Positions 37,110 to 43,873 of a stretch of DNA of 43,873 bases are shown here, piece after piece; within the stretch, counting starts at the first letter, position 1; every line of letters begins with the position of its first letter. Below the pieces are notes generated by a model. It was not told the DNA's origin. It was given only the letters and a program-made list of their open reading frames with translations, and did not search any database. The position numbers and the translations under genes were made by a program. The stretch lies in IMG/VR virus record IMGVR_UViG_3300037070_001233, positions 1 through 43,873 of that record, one strand, 5' to 3'. The DNA comes from a virus.

Positions 37110-37747
37110 TGTACCTGAGTGGGCAGGTCGGTATCGTCCTGGCGCGGCCTCACCCGAACCTCGGAGTGATGGCGAATCCACGTTCGCTCGGGGCCGGTCA
37201 GGTCGCTGAGATCGTGCGGCAGGGCATTCCGTGGGCCGCCGATAACGACGCCTTCACGAACTTCGATGAGGGCCGCTGGCTCACCTGGCTGGAGACGATG
37301 CCGGAGGCAGCTCGCGCGCTGTGCTTGTTCGCGGCAGCTCCCGACGTGGTTGGCGACGCCGAGGCGACGCTCGCACGTTCGTCGGGCTACCTGTCAGCCA
37401 TCCGCGCTATGGGCTACCCCGTCGCCTACGTGGCGCAGGATGGGTTCGATCCGAGCGTCGTGCCGTGGGACGCCGTTGACTGGCTGTTCATCGGCGGCAC
37501 CACGGCATTCAAGCGGGGCGAGGCCGGCGGCTACGCGGCTATCAGCGAGGGCAAGCGTCGCGGTAAGCGCGTCCACGTCGGGCGCGTGAACGGCGGCGGA
37601 TTCCTCCGGCAGCTCGCGGCGGCCGGGGCTGACACGGCGGACGGAACCAAGCTCTGCTTCGGTCCCGACACGAACTATCGGCTCGTGACGGGATGGCTCG
37701 ACGGTCTCGCCGCCCAACCGCCGATGACCCTGGAGGCCGTTGGATGA
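37106..37747 (+). CDS. dpdA: DpdA-like DNA transglycosylase (TGT superfamily)
   Basis: A 213-residue protein (GTG 37106 or ATG 37109) of the tRNA-guanine transglycosylase-like family used by phages to exchange guanine in DNA for a 7-deazaguanine base. Diagnostic segments are PWAADNDAFTNFDEGRW, LFAAAPDVVGDAEATLAR, YPVAYVAQDGFDPSVVPWD, DWLFIGGTTAFKRGEAGG and KRVHVGRVNGGGFLRQLA. The Asp residues in AADN and PDVVGD are candidates for the nucleophile and base-recognition acids. It is shorter than bacterial TGT but typical for the compact phage form. Last gene of the transporter-QueF-DpdA set. Confidence 0.85.
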   Translation: MMYLSGQVGIVLARPHPNLGVMANPRSLGAGQVAEIVRQGIPWAADNDAFTNFDEGRWLTWLETMPEAARALCLFAAAPDVVGDAEATLARSSGYLSAIRAMGYPVAYVAQDGFDPSVVPWDAVDWLFIGGTTAFKRGEAGGYAAISEGKRRGKRVHVGRVNGGGFLRQLAAAGADTADGTKLCFGPDTNYRLVTGWLDGLAAQPPMTLEAVG

Positions 37748-37844
37748 ACGGTCAACTTCATGCACTGGGACCACTTCGGTAGTAAGATGGTGGAAACGAT
37801 GGGACCACTTTGGTTGATACCGATTGATTCTTGGGAGCGTCATC
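37748..37844 (+). promoter_or_regulatory. Intergenic control region with direct repeats before the terminase genes
   Basis: tgggaccacttcggt (37766-37780) is repeated as tgggaccactttggt (37800-37814), 34 bp apart, about three helical turns. The region separates the early-type genes from the packaging genes and likely holds the late promoter or an operator. I see no clear -35/-10 pair; taagat at 37783-37788 is a possible -10 without a matching -35. Confidence 0.45.
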
Positions 37845-38204
37845 GTGGCAGGTAAGGGCAGCCCTCGCCCGGGTAATGGCGGGCGTAGGCCGGGCGCCGG
37901 CCGACCGCGCAAGGAAGTCCTCAAGGCCAAGCAGCCCGGGCCCGTCCGGGCCGCTGAGGATGCCTTCCGCGATGCCCTGCCCGAACTGGCGAAGGTCGCG
38001 CTTGAGGCTGCCCTCAAGGACAAAGACCGCAAGATGATCGTCTACTGCATCAACCGCGCGCTCGGAGCGCCGGCGCAGAACATCGACATCGACGTCCGCA
38101 GAGCTGCCGATCGCATTGCCGCCTCCATCGGCGCCGACGCCGAGTTCCTGATCCGCCGGGCCCAACAGCTCGCCGAAGAGAACGCCGAGGCTCAGGCGCA
38201 GTGA
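37845..38204 (+). CDS. Small terminase subunit candidate
   Basis: A 119-residue protein from GTG 37845, with ttgggag about 8 nt upstream. It opens GKGSPRPGNGGRRPGAGRPR, a Gly/Arg-Pro start common in phage small terminase and DNA-binding proteins. Helices follow (RAAEDAFRDALPELAKVALE; DKDRKMIVYCINRALG). The C-terminus is acidic and overlaps terL by 4 bp. Position and size fit TerS, but there is no strong domain match by eye. Confidence 0.7.
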   Translation: MAGKGSPRPGNGGRRPGAGRPRKEVLKAKQPGPVRAAEDAFRDALPELAKVALEAALKDKDRKMIVYCINRALGAPAQNIDIDVRRAADRIAASIGADAEFLIRRAQQLAEENAEAQAQ

Positions 38205-39511
38205 GCAAGTACAGCTCGGCCGTGCTGGCGGCGCTGCCGCTCGCCGCTGCCGAGTGGGAACAGCAGCGCGGCGCTGCGATCGCCGCCGGCGCCTCCGTCT
38301 ACACCTCTGACTGGGCACCACTGCCGCATCAGGTCGCCCCGCCCGGCGACTGGGATCTCTGGCTCCTGTTCGCCGGGCGTGGCGCCGGGAAGACCGACGC
38401 GGCGGCCTACTACACCGACCAGCACGTCAAGGGGCCAGCCTGCCTCCCTGGTATCCCAGGCGGCCACCGTATCGCCATCATCGCACCGACCCTCGGCGAT
38501 GCTCTGGAAGCCTGCGTCAACGGGCCCAGCGGGCTCAAAGCGCACAACCCCGGCATCACCTCAGCCTCGGGCATGGGCGGCACGTTCGTCCGCTGGCCGT
38601 CCGGCGCTCAGGCCAAGCTCTTTGGCGCATCGTCGCCCGAAGACGTCGAGCGCCTCCGTGCTGGCGGGAATCGCTGCTTCGCCTGGTGCGAAGAACTGGC
38701 CGCCTGGCGGCAGCTTGACGAGTGCTGGGACCATCTCCAGTTCGGGCTCAGGCTCGGGCCCCACCCGCGAGCGGTCGCGTCGACCACGCCGAAGCCGCGC
38801 AAGCTCCTGCGTTCCATGCTGACCGATCCGAAGGTGGCCGTCACCCGAGCGACCACGCACGACAACCCGCACCTGGCCGAGATGGTCAGAGCCCGCCTGG
38901 AGAAGCGGTACGCCGGCACCCGCCTCGGCCGGCAGGAGATCGGCGGCGAGCTGCTCGAAGACGTCGACGGCGCCCTCTGGACGTACTCGATGCTCGAAGA
39001 TCGCAGAGAGGCTCCCGACCTGACGCGCGTCGTGATCGGTGTTGACCCGTCAGGCGGCGGCAACATGCAGGGGATCATCGTTGCCGGCCTCGGCATCGAC
39101 GCTCGCGGCTACGTCCTCGCCGACCGTTCCTGCACCCTCTCGCCCGCTGGCTGGGGCGCCCGGGCCGTGCAAGCCTACATCGACTTCCAGGCCGATCGGA
39201 TCGTTGCTGAGCGCAACTTTGGCGGTGACATGGTCTTGGCGACCGTCCAGACGGCAGCGAAGGACATGGGCGTCACGGTCTCCGTCAAGATGGTCACGGC
39301 ATCCCGAGGTAAGGTCGTTCGCGCGCAGCCGATCTCGGCACTCTACGAGCAGGGACGGGTCTCGCACGTTGAGGCGTTCACCGATCTGGAGGATCAGCTC
39401 TGCACCTGGACCCCCGAGGACGGGACATCGCCCGACCGCCTGGACGCGCTCGTCTGGGTCTTCACCGAGCTGATCCCGCCCGATGGTGGGCGCCAAGCCT
39501 ATGTGTACTGA
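38201..39511 (+). CDS. terL: Large terminase subunit
   Basis: A 436-residue packaging motor. Walker A is LLFAGRGAGKTDAAA (residues 56-70, Lys64). Walker B is FAWCEELAAW (residues 160-169), where the usual Asp-Glu is Glu-Glu. STTPKP (194-199) is the coupling motif. The C-terminal nuclease domain starts VVIGVDPSGGGN (Asp282) and has further acids in DSLD-like DRLDALVWVF near the end. Length is normal for HK97/lambda-type siphovirus terminases. ATG... the start at 38201 is GTG at a GTGA overlap with the small subunit. Confidence 0.93.
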   Translation: MSKYSSAVLAALPLAAAEWEQQRGAAIAAGASVYTSDWAPLPHQVAPPGDWDLWLLFAGRGAGKTDAAAYYTDQHVKGPACLPGIPGGHRIAIIAPTLGDALEACVNGPSGLKAHNPGITSASGMGGTFVRWPSGAQAKLFGASSPEDVERLRAGGNRCFAWCEELAAWRQLDECWDHLQFGLRLGPHPRAVASTTPKPRKLLRSMLTDPKVAVTRATTHDNPHLAEMVRARLEKRYAGTRLGRQEIGGELLEDVDGALWTYSMLEDRREAPDLTRVVIGVDPSGGGNMQGIIVAGLGIDARGYVLADRSCTLSPAGWGARAVQAYIDFQADRIVAERNFGGDMVLATVQTAAKDMGVTVSVKMVTASRGKVVRAQPISALYEQGRVSHVEAFTDLEDQLCTWTPEDGTSPDRLDALVWVFTELIPPDGGRQAYVY

Positions 39512-39525
39512 GAGGGGGTGATACC

Positions 39526-41550
39526 GTGGGATTCCTGGACTTCCTGCTGCATCCATCCGGCAAGGCGAGAGGCTGGGATCAACTCCCGTCGCCCGGTGCC
39601 GAGCGGAAAGCGAGCTGGACGATTGACGACTACCGCGCTGTCATCGTCTCCCCGCTGGTGCATGGCCCGGGTGCGACCGACATCCTCAACGGCTGGCGCG
39701 GCGGTGATGGCAACTCGGCCGTGTTCGCCTGCCTCCAGGCGATCTCATCCGCCTATGTCGAGGCGCCCCTCACGGTCTACCGCCAGACCGCGCCGAAAGA
39801 ACGCGAGCCGATGTTCGACTCGCCGCTTCAATCCCTGCTCGACTACCCGAATCCGTGCATGGACATCCTGGAGATCATGGGCTACATCCAGTGGTGCAAG
39901 CATGTCGACGGGAACGCCTACCTCCGGAAGCTCAGAGCCGGCGACGACCTGACCGGCAACGTCGTGGAGCTGTGGCCGATCAGCCCGACCAGACTGGAAG
40001 CGCGGACGATCCAGGGGTCCGGCGAGTTCATCTCCTACTACCGCTACTACGTCCGGCCTGGCGTCTACGAAGACATCCCCGTCGAGAACATCATCCATTT
40101 CCGGATGGGGCTCAAGGATGGGGACCATCGCTATGGGGACTCGCCGCTCAAGCGGCTGGCCCGGGAAGTGAGCAGCGACGACCAGGCCACCCGATACGCG
40201 GACCGTTTGCTTGCCAACCTCGCGATCAACGGCCTCTCGCTGGAGTTCGACAAAGAGGCTCAGCCGATGACGAAGGCCGAGGCCGACGAAGCGAAGGCCC
40301 GCATTCAGGCGGCCTACGGCGGCGACAACGTCGGCGCGGTCAGCGTCATCTCTCCCGGCGGCAAGCTCGTGCAACACGGTTTCAGCCCCGAGCAGATGGA
40401 CTTGAAGGTGCTGCACCGGGTGCCAGAGGAGCGGATCTCGGCGGTCTTGCGGTGCCCCGCCATTGTCGCTGGTCTGGGCGCCGGGCTTGACCGCTCGACG
40501 TTCGCCAACTACGAAGAGGCGAATCAGTCATTCATCGAGCAGACCATCCTCAGCCTGTACCGAGACGATGACAAGAAGCTGACGCACTCTCTAGCATCGG
40601 ACTTCACGAGCGACCGCAAGATCAGCATCGCCCACGACATAACCCAGATGCGGGCCTTGCAGGACGACGAGGACAAGAAGGCGACCAGGTTGGCTGCCTA
40701 CGTGGTCGCCGGCATCCTCGACGTCAACGAGGCGCGAGCTGAGATCGGCCGGGAGCCGAGAGCTGAGCAGGAGCAGCCGGCGCAGAATGAGACGCCGAAT
40801 AATTCCCAGAATATTCCGCAGGAGCAGCGCAGCCGGCCGCGCATCCTCACCCTGCCGTACCGTGAGATCAAGGCGCCCGACGACCTGCCCGGCCTGTTCT
40901 CGGGACTGAAGGACGACCTCGACTCGACCTGGCAGTCCGAGATCGAATCGTTCCTGACCGCACAACTCAGGAGGATCAATGCTCGACTCCGTGCTGGCGG
41001 CGATACGGCGGAAGCTCTGGTGGCTGAGGGCGAAGCATCGTTGCTCGGAGAGACCCTACGGCCGTTGCAGTCTGACGTCCTGTCCGCTGTGCATCGACTC
41101 GTGGTGGCGGAACTCGGGATTTCGTTCGACCTGGACGATCCGGCTTCCCGAGCATACCTGCGCGACGCCGGCGGGAACATCGTCGGCGTCACCGAGACGA
41201 CCCGCGACGCTGTCCGGGCCGCCCTCATCGAGGGCCAGCAGGCCGGCGAGGGAATACCACAACTCGCTGCGCGACTGGAGCAACTACCTGCGTTCAACCG
41301 CGCTCGCGCCATCACGGTCAGCCGGACAGAGCTGGGCAACTCGACGAACCTGGCAGCGATACAGAACTACCGCTCGTCGGGTGTCGTCGTCGGCGTCAGG
41401 GTCTTCGATGGCGACTACGACGCCGAGTGCATCGCGATGAACGGACGGGTGTTCAGCCTCGAACAGGTGCCGCCGACGCTCCAGCACCCGCGCTGCCTGC
41501 GAGCGTTCGCGCCGATCACCGACGCATCAGAGCTGACGCGATCAGCATAG
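39526..41550 (+). CDS. Portal protein fused to Mu F/SPP1 gp7-like head morphogenesis domain
   Basis: A 674-residue protein from GTG 39526 (gagaggggg upstream). Residues 1-430 are an HK97-type portal: TIDDYRAVIVSPL, AVFACLQAISSAYVEAPLTV, IIHFRMGL, YGDSPLKRLAREV and RCPAIVAGLGAGLDRSTFAN. A Gln/Asn/Pro-rich linker (about 425-445) leads to a C-terminal Mu F/gp7-like domain: AITVSRTELGNSTNLAAIQN and VRVFDGDYDAECIAMNGRVF, then HPRCLRAFAPI. In many phages these are two genes. The fused form is known in some siphoviruses. It places a minor head protein directly on the portal. Confidence 0.92.
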   Translation: MGFLDFLLHPSGKARGWDQLPSPGAERKASWTIDDYRAVIVSPLVHGPGATDILNGWRGGDGNSAVFACLQAISSAYVEAPLTVYRQTAPKEREPMFDSPLQSLLDYPNPCMDILEIMGYIQWCKHVDGNAYLRKLRAGDDLTGNVVELWPISPTRLEARTIQGSGEFISYYRYYVRPGVYEDIPVENIIHFRMGLKDGDHRYGDSPLKRLAREVSSDDQATRYADRLLANLAINGLSLEFDKEAQPMTKAEADEAKARIQAAYGGDNVGAVSVISPGGKLVQHGFSPEQMDLKVLHRVPEERISAVLRCPAIVAGLGAGLDRSTFANYEEANQSFIEQTILSLYRDDDKKLTHSLASDFTSDRKISIAHDITQMRALQDDEDKKATRLAAYVVAGILDVNEARAEIGREPRAEQEQPAQNETPNNSQNIPQEQRSRPRILTLPYREIKAPDDLPGLFSGLKDDLDSTWQSEIESFLTAQLRRINARLRAGGDTAEALVAEGEASLLGETLRPLQSDVLSAVHRLVVAELGISFDLDDPASRAYLRDAGGNIVGVTETTRDAVRAALIEGQQAGEGIPQLAARLEQLPAFNRARAITVSRTELGNSTNLAAIQNYRSSGVVVGVRVFDGDYDAECIAMNGRVFSLEQVPPTLQHPRCLRAFAPITDASELTRSA

Positions 41551-41559
41551 GGAGACATC

Positions 41560-41979
41560 ATGGCCCTCGACCCGAGCATTACTACCGCAGCCGCCAACGC
41601 GGCCTGTGACGCGGTTGTCGACCTGATCGACGCCGGCACACCACCCGGGCTGCTCAAGATCTACGCCGGGACCGTCCCGACGAACGCCAACGCCGCGCTG
41701 GGCGGTGCGACCCTGCTCGGCACGCTGACGTTCAGTAACCCGGCCTTCGGCGCCGCCTCGGCAGGCGTGGCGACCGCCTCGGCGATCACGTCCGACACCT
41801 CGGCCGATGCGACTGGCACGGCGACGTTCTTCCGGATCACCAACGCGGCCGGCACGGTCATCATCCAGGGCGAGGTCGGGACGTCAGGCTGCGACCTGAA
41901 CCTGTCGTCAACCTCGATCACCATCGGCGGCACGATCGCCGTGTCGAGCCTGACGTACACCCAGCAGGGCCTGGCGTAA
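41560..41979 (+). CDS. Small structural-type protein
   Basis: A 139-residue Ala/Thr/Gly-rich protein. It begins DPSITTAAANAACDAVVDLI and has AGTPPGLLKIYAGTVPTNAN, then beta-strands (GTATFFRITNAAGTVIIQGE). This pattern is widespread in phage proteins next to portal or capsid genes. It is probably a virion component; exact role is unknown. Confidence 0.7.
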   Translation: MALDPSITTAAANAACDAVVDLIDAGTPPGLLKIYAGTVPTNANAALGGATLLGTLTFSNPAFGAASAGVATASAITSDTSADATGTATFFRITNAAGTVIIQGEVGTSGCDLNLSSTSITIGGTIAVSSLTYTQQGLA

Positions 41980-42092
41980 TGGCGTTCGCAGCCGGGGTCG
42001 TCAGCGGCGCTCTGGCGATGCTGGGTGGGCTGGTCGTCCTGGCTGCATGGATGACCCGGGATGACAAGCACGACCCCGGACGGGGAGAGTAG
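41979..42092 (+). CDS. Tiny membrane protein
   Basis: A 37-residue frame from ATG 41979 (TAATG overlap) to TAG 42090. Residues 3-24 (FAAGVVSGALAMLGGLVVLA) are one transmembrane helix, with a charged tail DDKHDPGRGE. It fills the gap exactly, and the next start is 3 bp on. Confidence 0.5.
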   Translation: MAFAAGVVSGALAMLGGLVVLAAWMTRDDKHDPGRGE

Positions 42093-42095
42093 GTT

Positions 42096-42389
42096 ATGGC
42101 TGCGACACTCGCACAAGACGCATCGCTCGCCGCTGACGCCACCTTCCGACTGCGGGTGCAGTCGGCGCTCGTGCGGCGCGTCCATACGCTGCTGGCCGGC
42201 AATCTGAGCAGCGATCAGCTTTCGCTCGCTCGGGCGATCCTCTACGACCCGCCGGCCTACGCTGCGACCATCGCCTACGGTTGCGTTACGGAGCCGGCGA
42301 TCAACGCGAGGGACGGCGTGCAAACGGCCGTGACGGACCCCGAGATTGCGAACGCCGTCAACGCTGTCGTCGTGCGGTACGTGAGGTAG
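42096..42389 (+). CDS. Small head-region protein
   Basis: A 97-residue helical protein (TLAQDASLAADATFRLRVQS; LVRRVHTLLAGNLSSDQLSL; DPEIANAVNAVVVRYVR). It reads like recurrent small phage proteins encoded between portal and capsid genes. Function is unknown. Confidence 0.65.
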   Translation: MAATLAQDASLAADATFRLRVQSALVRRVHTLLAGNLSSDQLSLARAILYDPPAYAATIAYGCVTEPAINARDGVQTAVTDPEIANAVNAVVVRYVR

Positions 42390-42392
42390 GCG

Positions 42393-42884
42393 ATGGCAAC
42401 CGCATCGCTCAACTACGCTGCCGCCGTCTCGATGACGGTGACGGCCCTGAACTCCAACACGTCATCCGCGACGGCAGCCTGGGCCAGCGCGGTCGTGGAC
42501 AACACCAGCAATAAGTACCTCGATGCGTTGGTGATGGTGGTACTTGATTACGCCAACACCGCGCCGGCCAACGACAAAGCGACCTATGTCTACGCTTACG
42601 GGGGACTGGAATCTGGCACCTACACCAACCCGATCAGCGGATCTGAAGGCGACGTGACGCTACTCGACATCACGTCGAACCCGAACAACCTGCGTCTCAT
42701 TGGCGTGATGCCGTACGGCACGGCGGATGAGGTCTGCGAGTCGAGCCCGATGAGTGTCGCAAACGGCTTCGGCGGCATCCTCCCGCCCTACTGGGGCGTC
42801 GTGATTCTCGATTACACCGGCGCCGCCATTGCCGCTTCCGGAAACACCGTGAAGTGGGTCGGCGTCAAGATCGACGTGGCCTGA
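42393..42884 (+). CDS. Beta-rich structural-type protein
   Basis: A 163-residue protein 3 bp after the previous gene. It begins with ATASLNYAAAVSMTVTALNS and contains KYLDALVMVVLDYANTAPAN and FGGILPPYWGVVILDYTGAA, beta-sandwich-like strands. Such proteins occur in phage virion gene blocks. The likely role is decoration or tail attachment; no specific function. Confidence 0.68.
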   Translation: MATASLNYAAAVSMTVTALNSNTSSATAAWASAVVDNTSNKYLDALVMVVLDYANTAPANDKATYVYAYGGLESGTYTNPISGSEGDVTLLDITSNPNNLRLIGVMPYGTADEVCESSPMSVANGFGGILPPYWGVVILDYTGAAIAASGNTVKWVGVKIDVA

Positions 42885-42887
42885 CCG

Positions 42888-43721
42888 ATGCCTGCTGGAA
42901 TCCTGCCGCGCGGAGGATGGGGGCACGCGAAGCCCCCGGCCGGTACGGCTATCGACTGGGGCAACCCGCTGACGGCAGGACTGATCCGCTCGTGGCTCGT
43001 CAATGAGGCGGGCGGGAAGATGCTCTCTGACGGTGCGAAGAACTACCCGAGCTACCTGACGACGGTCACGACTGCGCCAGCGTGGCGCCCCGGTCTGCGT
43101 GGGATGGGCGTCTCGTTTACTGATTTGGCATCGTACGCTCAGCCAACCGGGCCGGTCGTCAACACGGCGAAGGTCACGATAGAGGCGCTGGTCCGCTACG
43201 ACAGTAGTCCTGGTGGGAGCCAGACACCGCGCGACCTGATCGGATTCGTTGACGGTCACGGCTCCGGCACGCAGGACAAGGTTCTTTCTATTTACCGTGA
43301 CGGCGAGCCTCGGGCGTTCGCCTACGATGGCGCGAACCGCGACATCTTCGGCTCGGCGCAGATTGCGATTGGCACGACAACGCATCTCGTGATGACCGCT
43401 GACGGCACCAATCTCACGCTGTATCGCAACGGCGTCCAGGTTGCACAAGTGGCCTGCGGGGATACCTACACGTCGTATACGCAGCCGAATATCGTCATCG
43501 GTGCTCTGAGTGGCAGTTCTGGGTCAACCGTCACGATCTTCGTGGCCCGCGTCTGGACTCGTGCATTGCGCCCAGGCGAGATCATGACGCTGGCCGCCGA
43601 CCCCTTCTGCATCTACGCCCCGCCGGTCTGGCGGCGGTACTTCATGCCGTCTGTTTCCGGGGCAGCGGCGACATCACTGCCGCCGATTCGACCGTCGGTC
43701 TCGCACCTGATCGGGAGGTAA
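42888..43721 (+). CDS. LamG/concanavalin A-like domain protein
   Basis: A 277-residue protein. Residues 90-245 have the laminin-G/jelly-roll pattern: KVTIEALVRYDSS, DKVLSIYRDGEPRAFAYDGA, THLVMTADGTNLTLYRNGVQ and FVARVWTRALRPGEIMTLAA. The last 30 residues (YAPPVWRRYFMP) form a common tail of phage LamG proteins. These domains bind sugars or proteins. It may decorate the capsid or tail and act in attachment. It starts 3 bp after the preceding gene. Confidence 0.8.
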   Translation: MPAGILPRGGWGHAKPPAGTAIDWGNPLTAGLIRSWLVNEAGGKMLSDGAKNYPSYLTTVTTAPAWRPGLRGMGVSFTDLASYAQPTGPVVNTAKVTIEALVRYDSSPGGSQTPRDLIGFVDGHGSGTQDKVLSIYRDGEPRAFAYDGANRDIFGSAQIAIGTTTHLVMTADGTNLTLYRNGVQVAQVACGDTYTSYTQPNIVIGALSGSSGSTVTIFVARVWTRALRPGEIMTLAADPFCIYAPPVWRRYFMPSVSGAAATSLPPIRPSVSHLIGR

Positions 43722-43725
43722 TCCT

Positions 43726-43873
43726 ATGGGCCGTGTCTACAGTGTGCCGATCCAGCTTACTGCCGTGACGACACAGGTTGATCTCTGGGACATCGCCCCG
43801 GCCGACGATAAGCCCGTCAAGCTGCATGCCGTCTACCTGGGCCAGAGCACCGAGCTTGGCGACGCCGCCGAGG
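43726..43873 (+). CDS. Start of the structural-type gene that continues at base 1
   Basis: ATG 43726 begins MGRVYSVPIQLTAVTTQVDL and continues through the terminal overlap to the stop at 460 on the closed map, giving 159 residues. It follows the LamG gene by 4 bp with gggagg at 43713-43718 upstream. See the entry at 1-460. Confidence 0.85.
   Translation, partial: MGRVYSVPIQLTAVTTQVDLWDIAPADDKPVKLHAVYLGQSTELGDAAE
43748..43873. repeat. Terminal direct repeat, right copy
   Basis: Exact copy of bases 3-128. It shows that the sequence wraps around, so the unique genome length is about 43,745-43,747 bp. See the left copy. Confidence 0.95.

Noticed and set aside
1-43873. CRISPR array or tRNA genes
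   Set aside because: No regularly spaced identical repeats and no complete cloverleaf were seen on either strand.

Overview
The window is one essentially complete genome of a tailed, siphovirus-type double-stranded DNA phage of about 43.7 kb. Bases 3-128 recur exactly at 43748-43873, so the ends overlap and the contig can be closed into a circle (or has redundant ends). The first gene is cut by the window boundary and continues from 43726. The DNA is GC-rich, genes are packed tightly with many ATGA/GTGA stop-start overlaps, and GTG starts are common. The host is not identifiable from the sequence; a high-GC bacterium (an Actinomycetota or Chloroflexota type) is the natural guess. I see no integrase, so there is no direct evidence for integration.

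Layout on the closed map. (1) Packaging and portal: a small-terminase candidate (37845), large terminase (38201) and a portal fused to a Mu F-like head-morphogenesis domain (39526). (2) A large block lies where one would expect the protease to follow: small structural-looking proteins, a LamG/concanavalin-like protein, a Ser/Thr/Gly repeat protein and an Ig-like protein (41560 round to 2328), then four glycosyltransferases mixed with small genes (2325-6210), a Com-like zinc protein, and a divergent ribbon-helix-helix control region (6622-7416). (3) A 400-bp C-rich, G-poor non-coding tract precedes a protein of unknown function with RAMP-like motifs (7819). (4) HK97-type prohead protease, major capsid protein and connectors (8660-12489). 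(5) A cassette of seven small, mostly membrane or exported proteins (12496-14524). (6) Tail completion, tail terminator, major tail protein, tail chaperones with a -1 frameshift, a reverse-strand AP2/HNH homing endonuclease, tape measure and distal tail genes (14524-24368), then a two-domain glycosidase endolysin (24368).

(7) A reverse-strand island of small genes (26030-27604) ends at a divergent promoter that drives an apparently leaderless Xre-type regulator (27677). (8) The early/replication region (27677-32973) holds a T5orf172/GIY-YIG-like protein, a helix-turn-helix protein, several zinc-ribbon proteins, a single-strand annealing protein candidate and a RecA-fold replication ATPase. 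It is followed by a highly structured 190-bp repeat region that looks like an origin. (9) A DNA-modification region follows. A beta-class DNA methyltransferase is split in two by a reverse-strand HNH cassette. Then come a VRR-NUC nuclease and a compact set of genes that reads as a salvage-type 7-deazaguanine DNA modification system: a YhhQ/VUT precursor transporter, an unknown small protein, a QueF-fold enzyme with its catalytic residues but without the usual NADPH motif, and a DpdA-like DNA transglycosylase (36074-37747).

The most interesting points are the salvage-only 7-deazaguanine locus with an unusual QueF-like enzyme, the split methyltransferase, the origin-like repeat region, the C-rich leader in front of the RAMP-like protein, the glycosyltransferase cluster inside the virion-gene block, and the membrane-protein cassette inside the head-tail joining genes.
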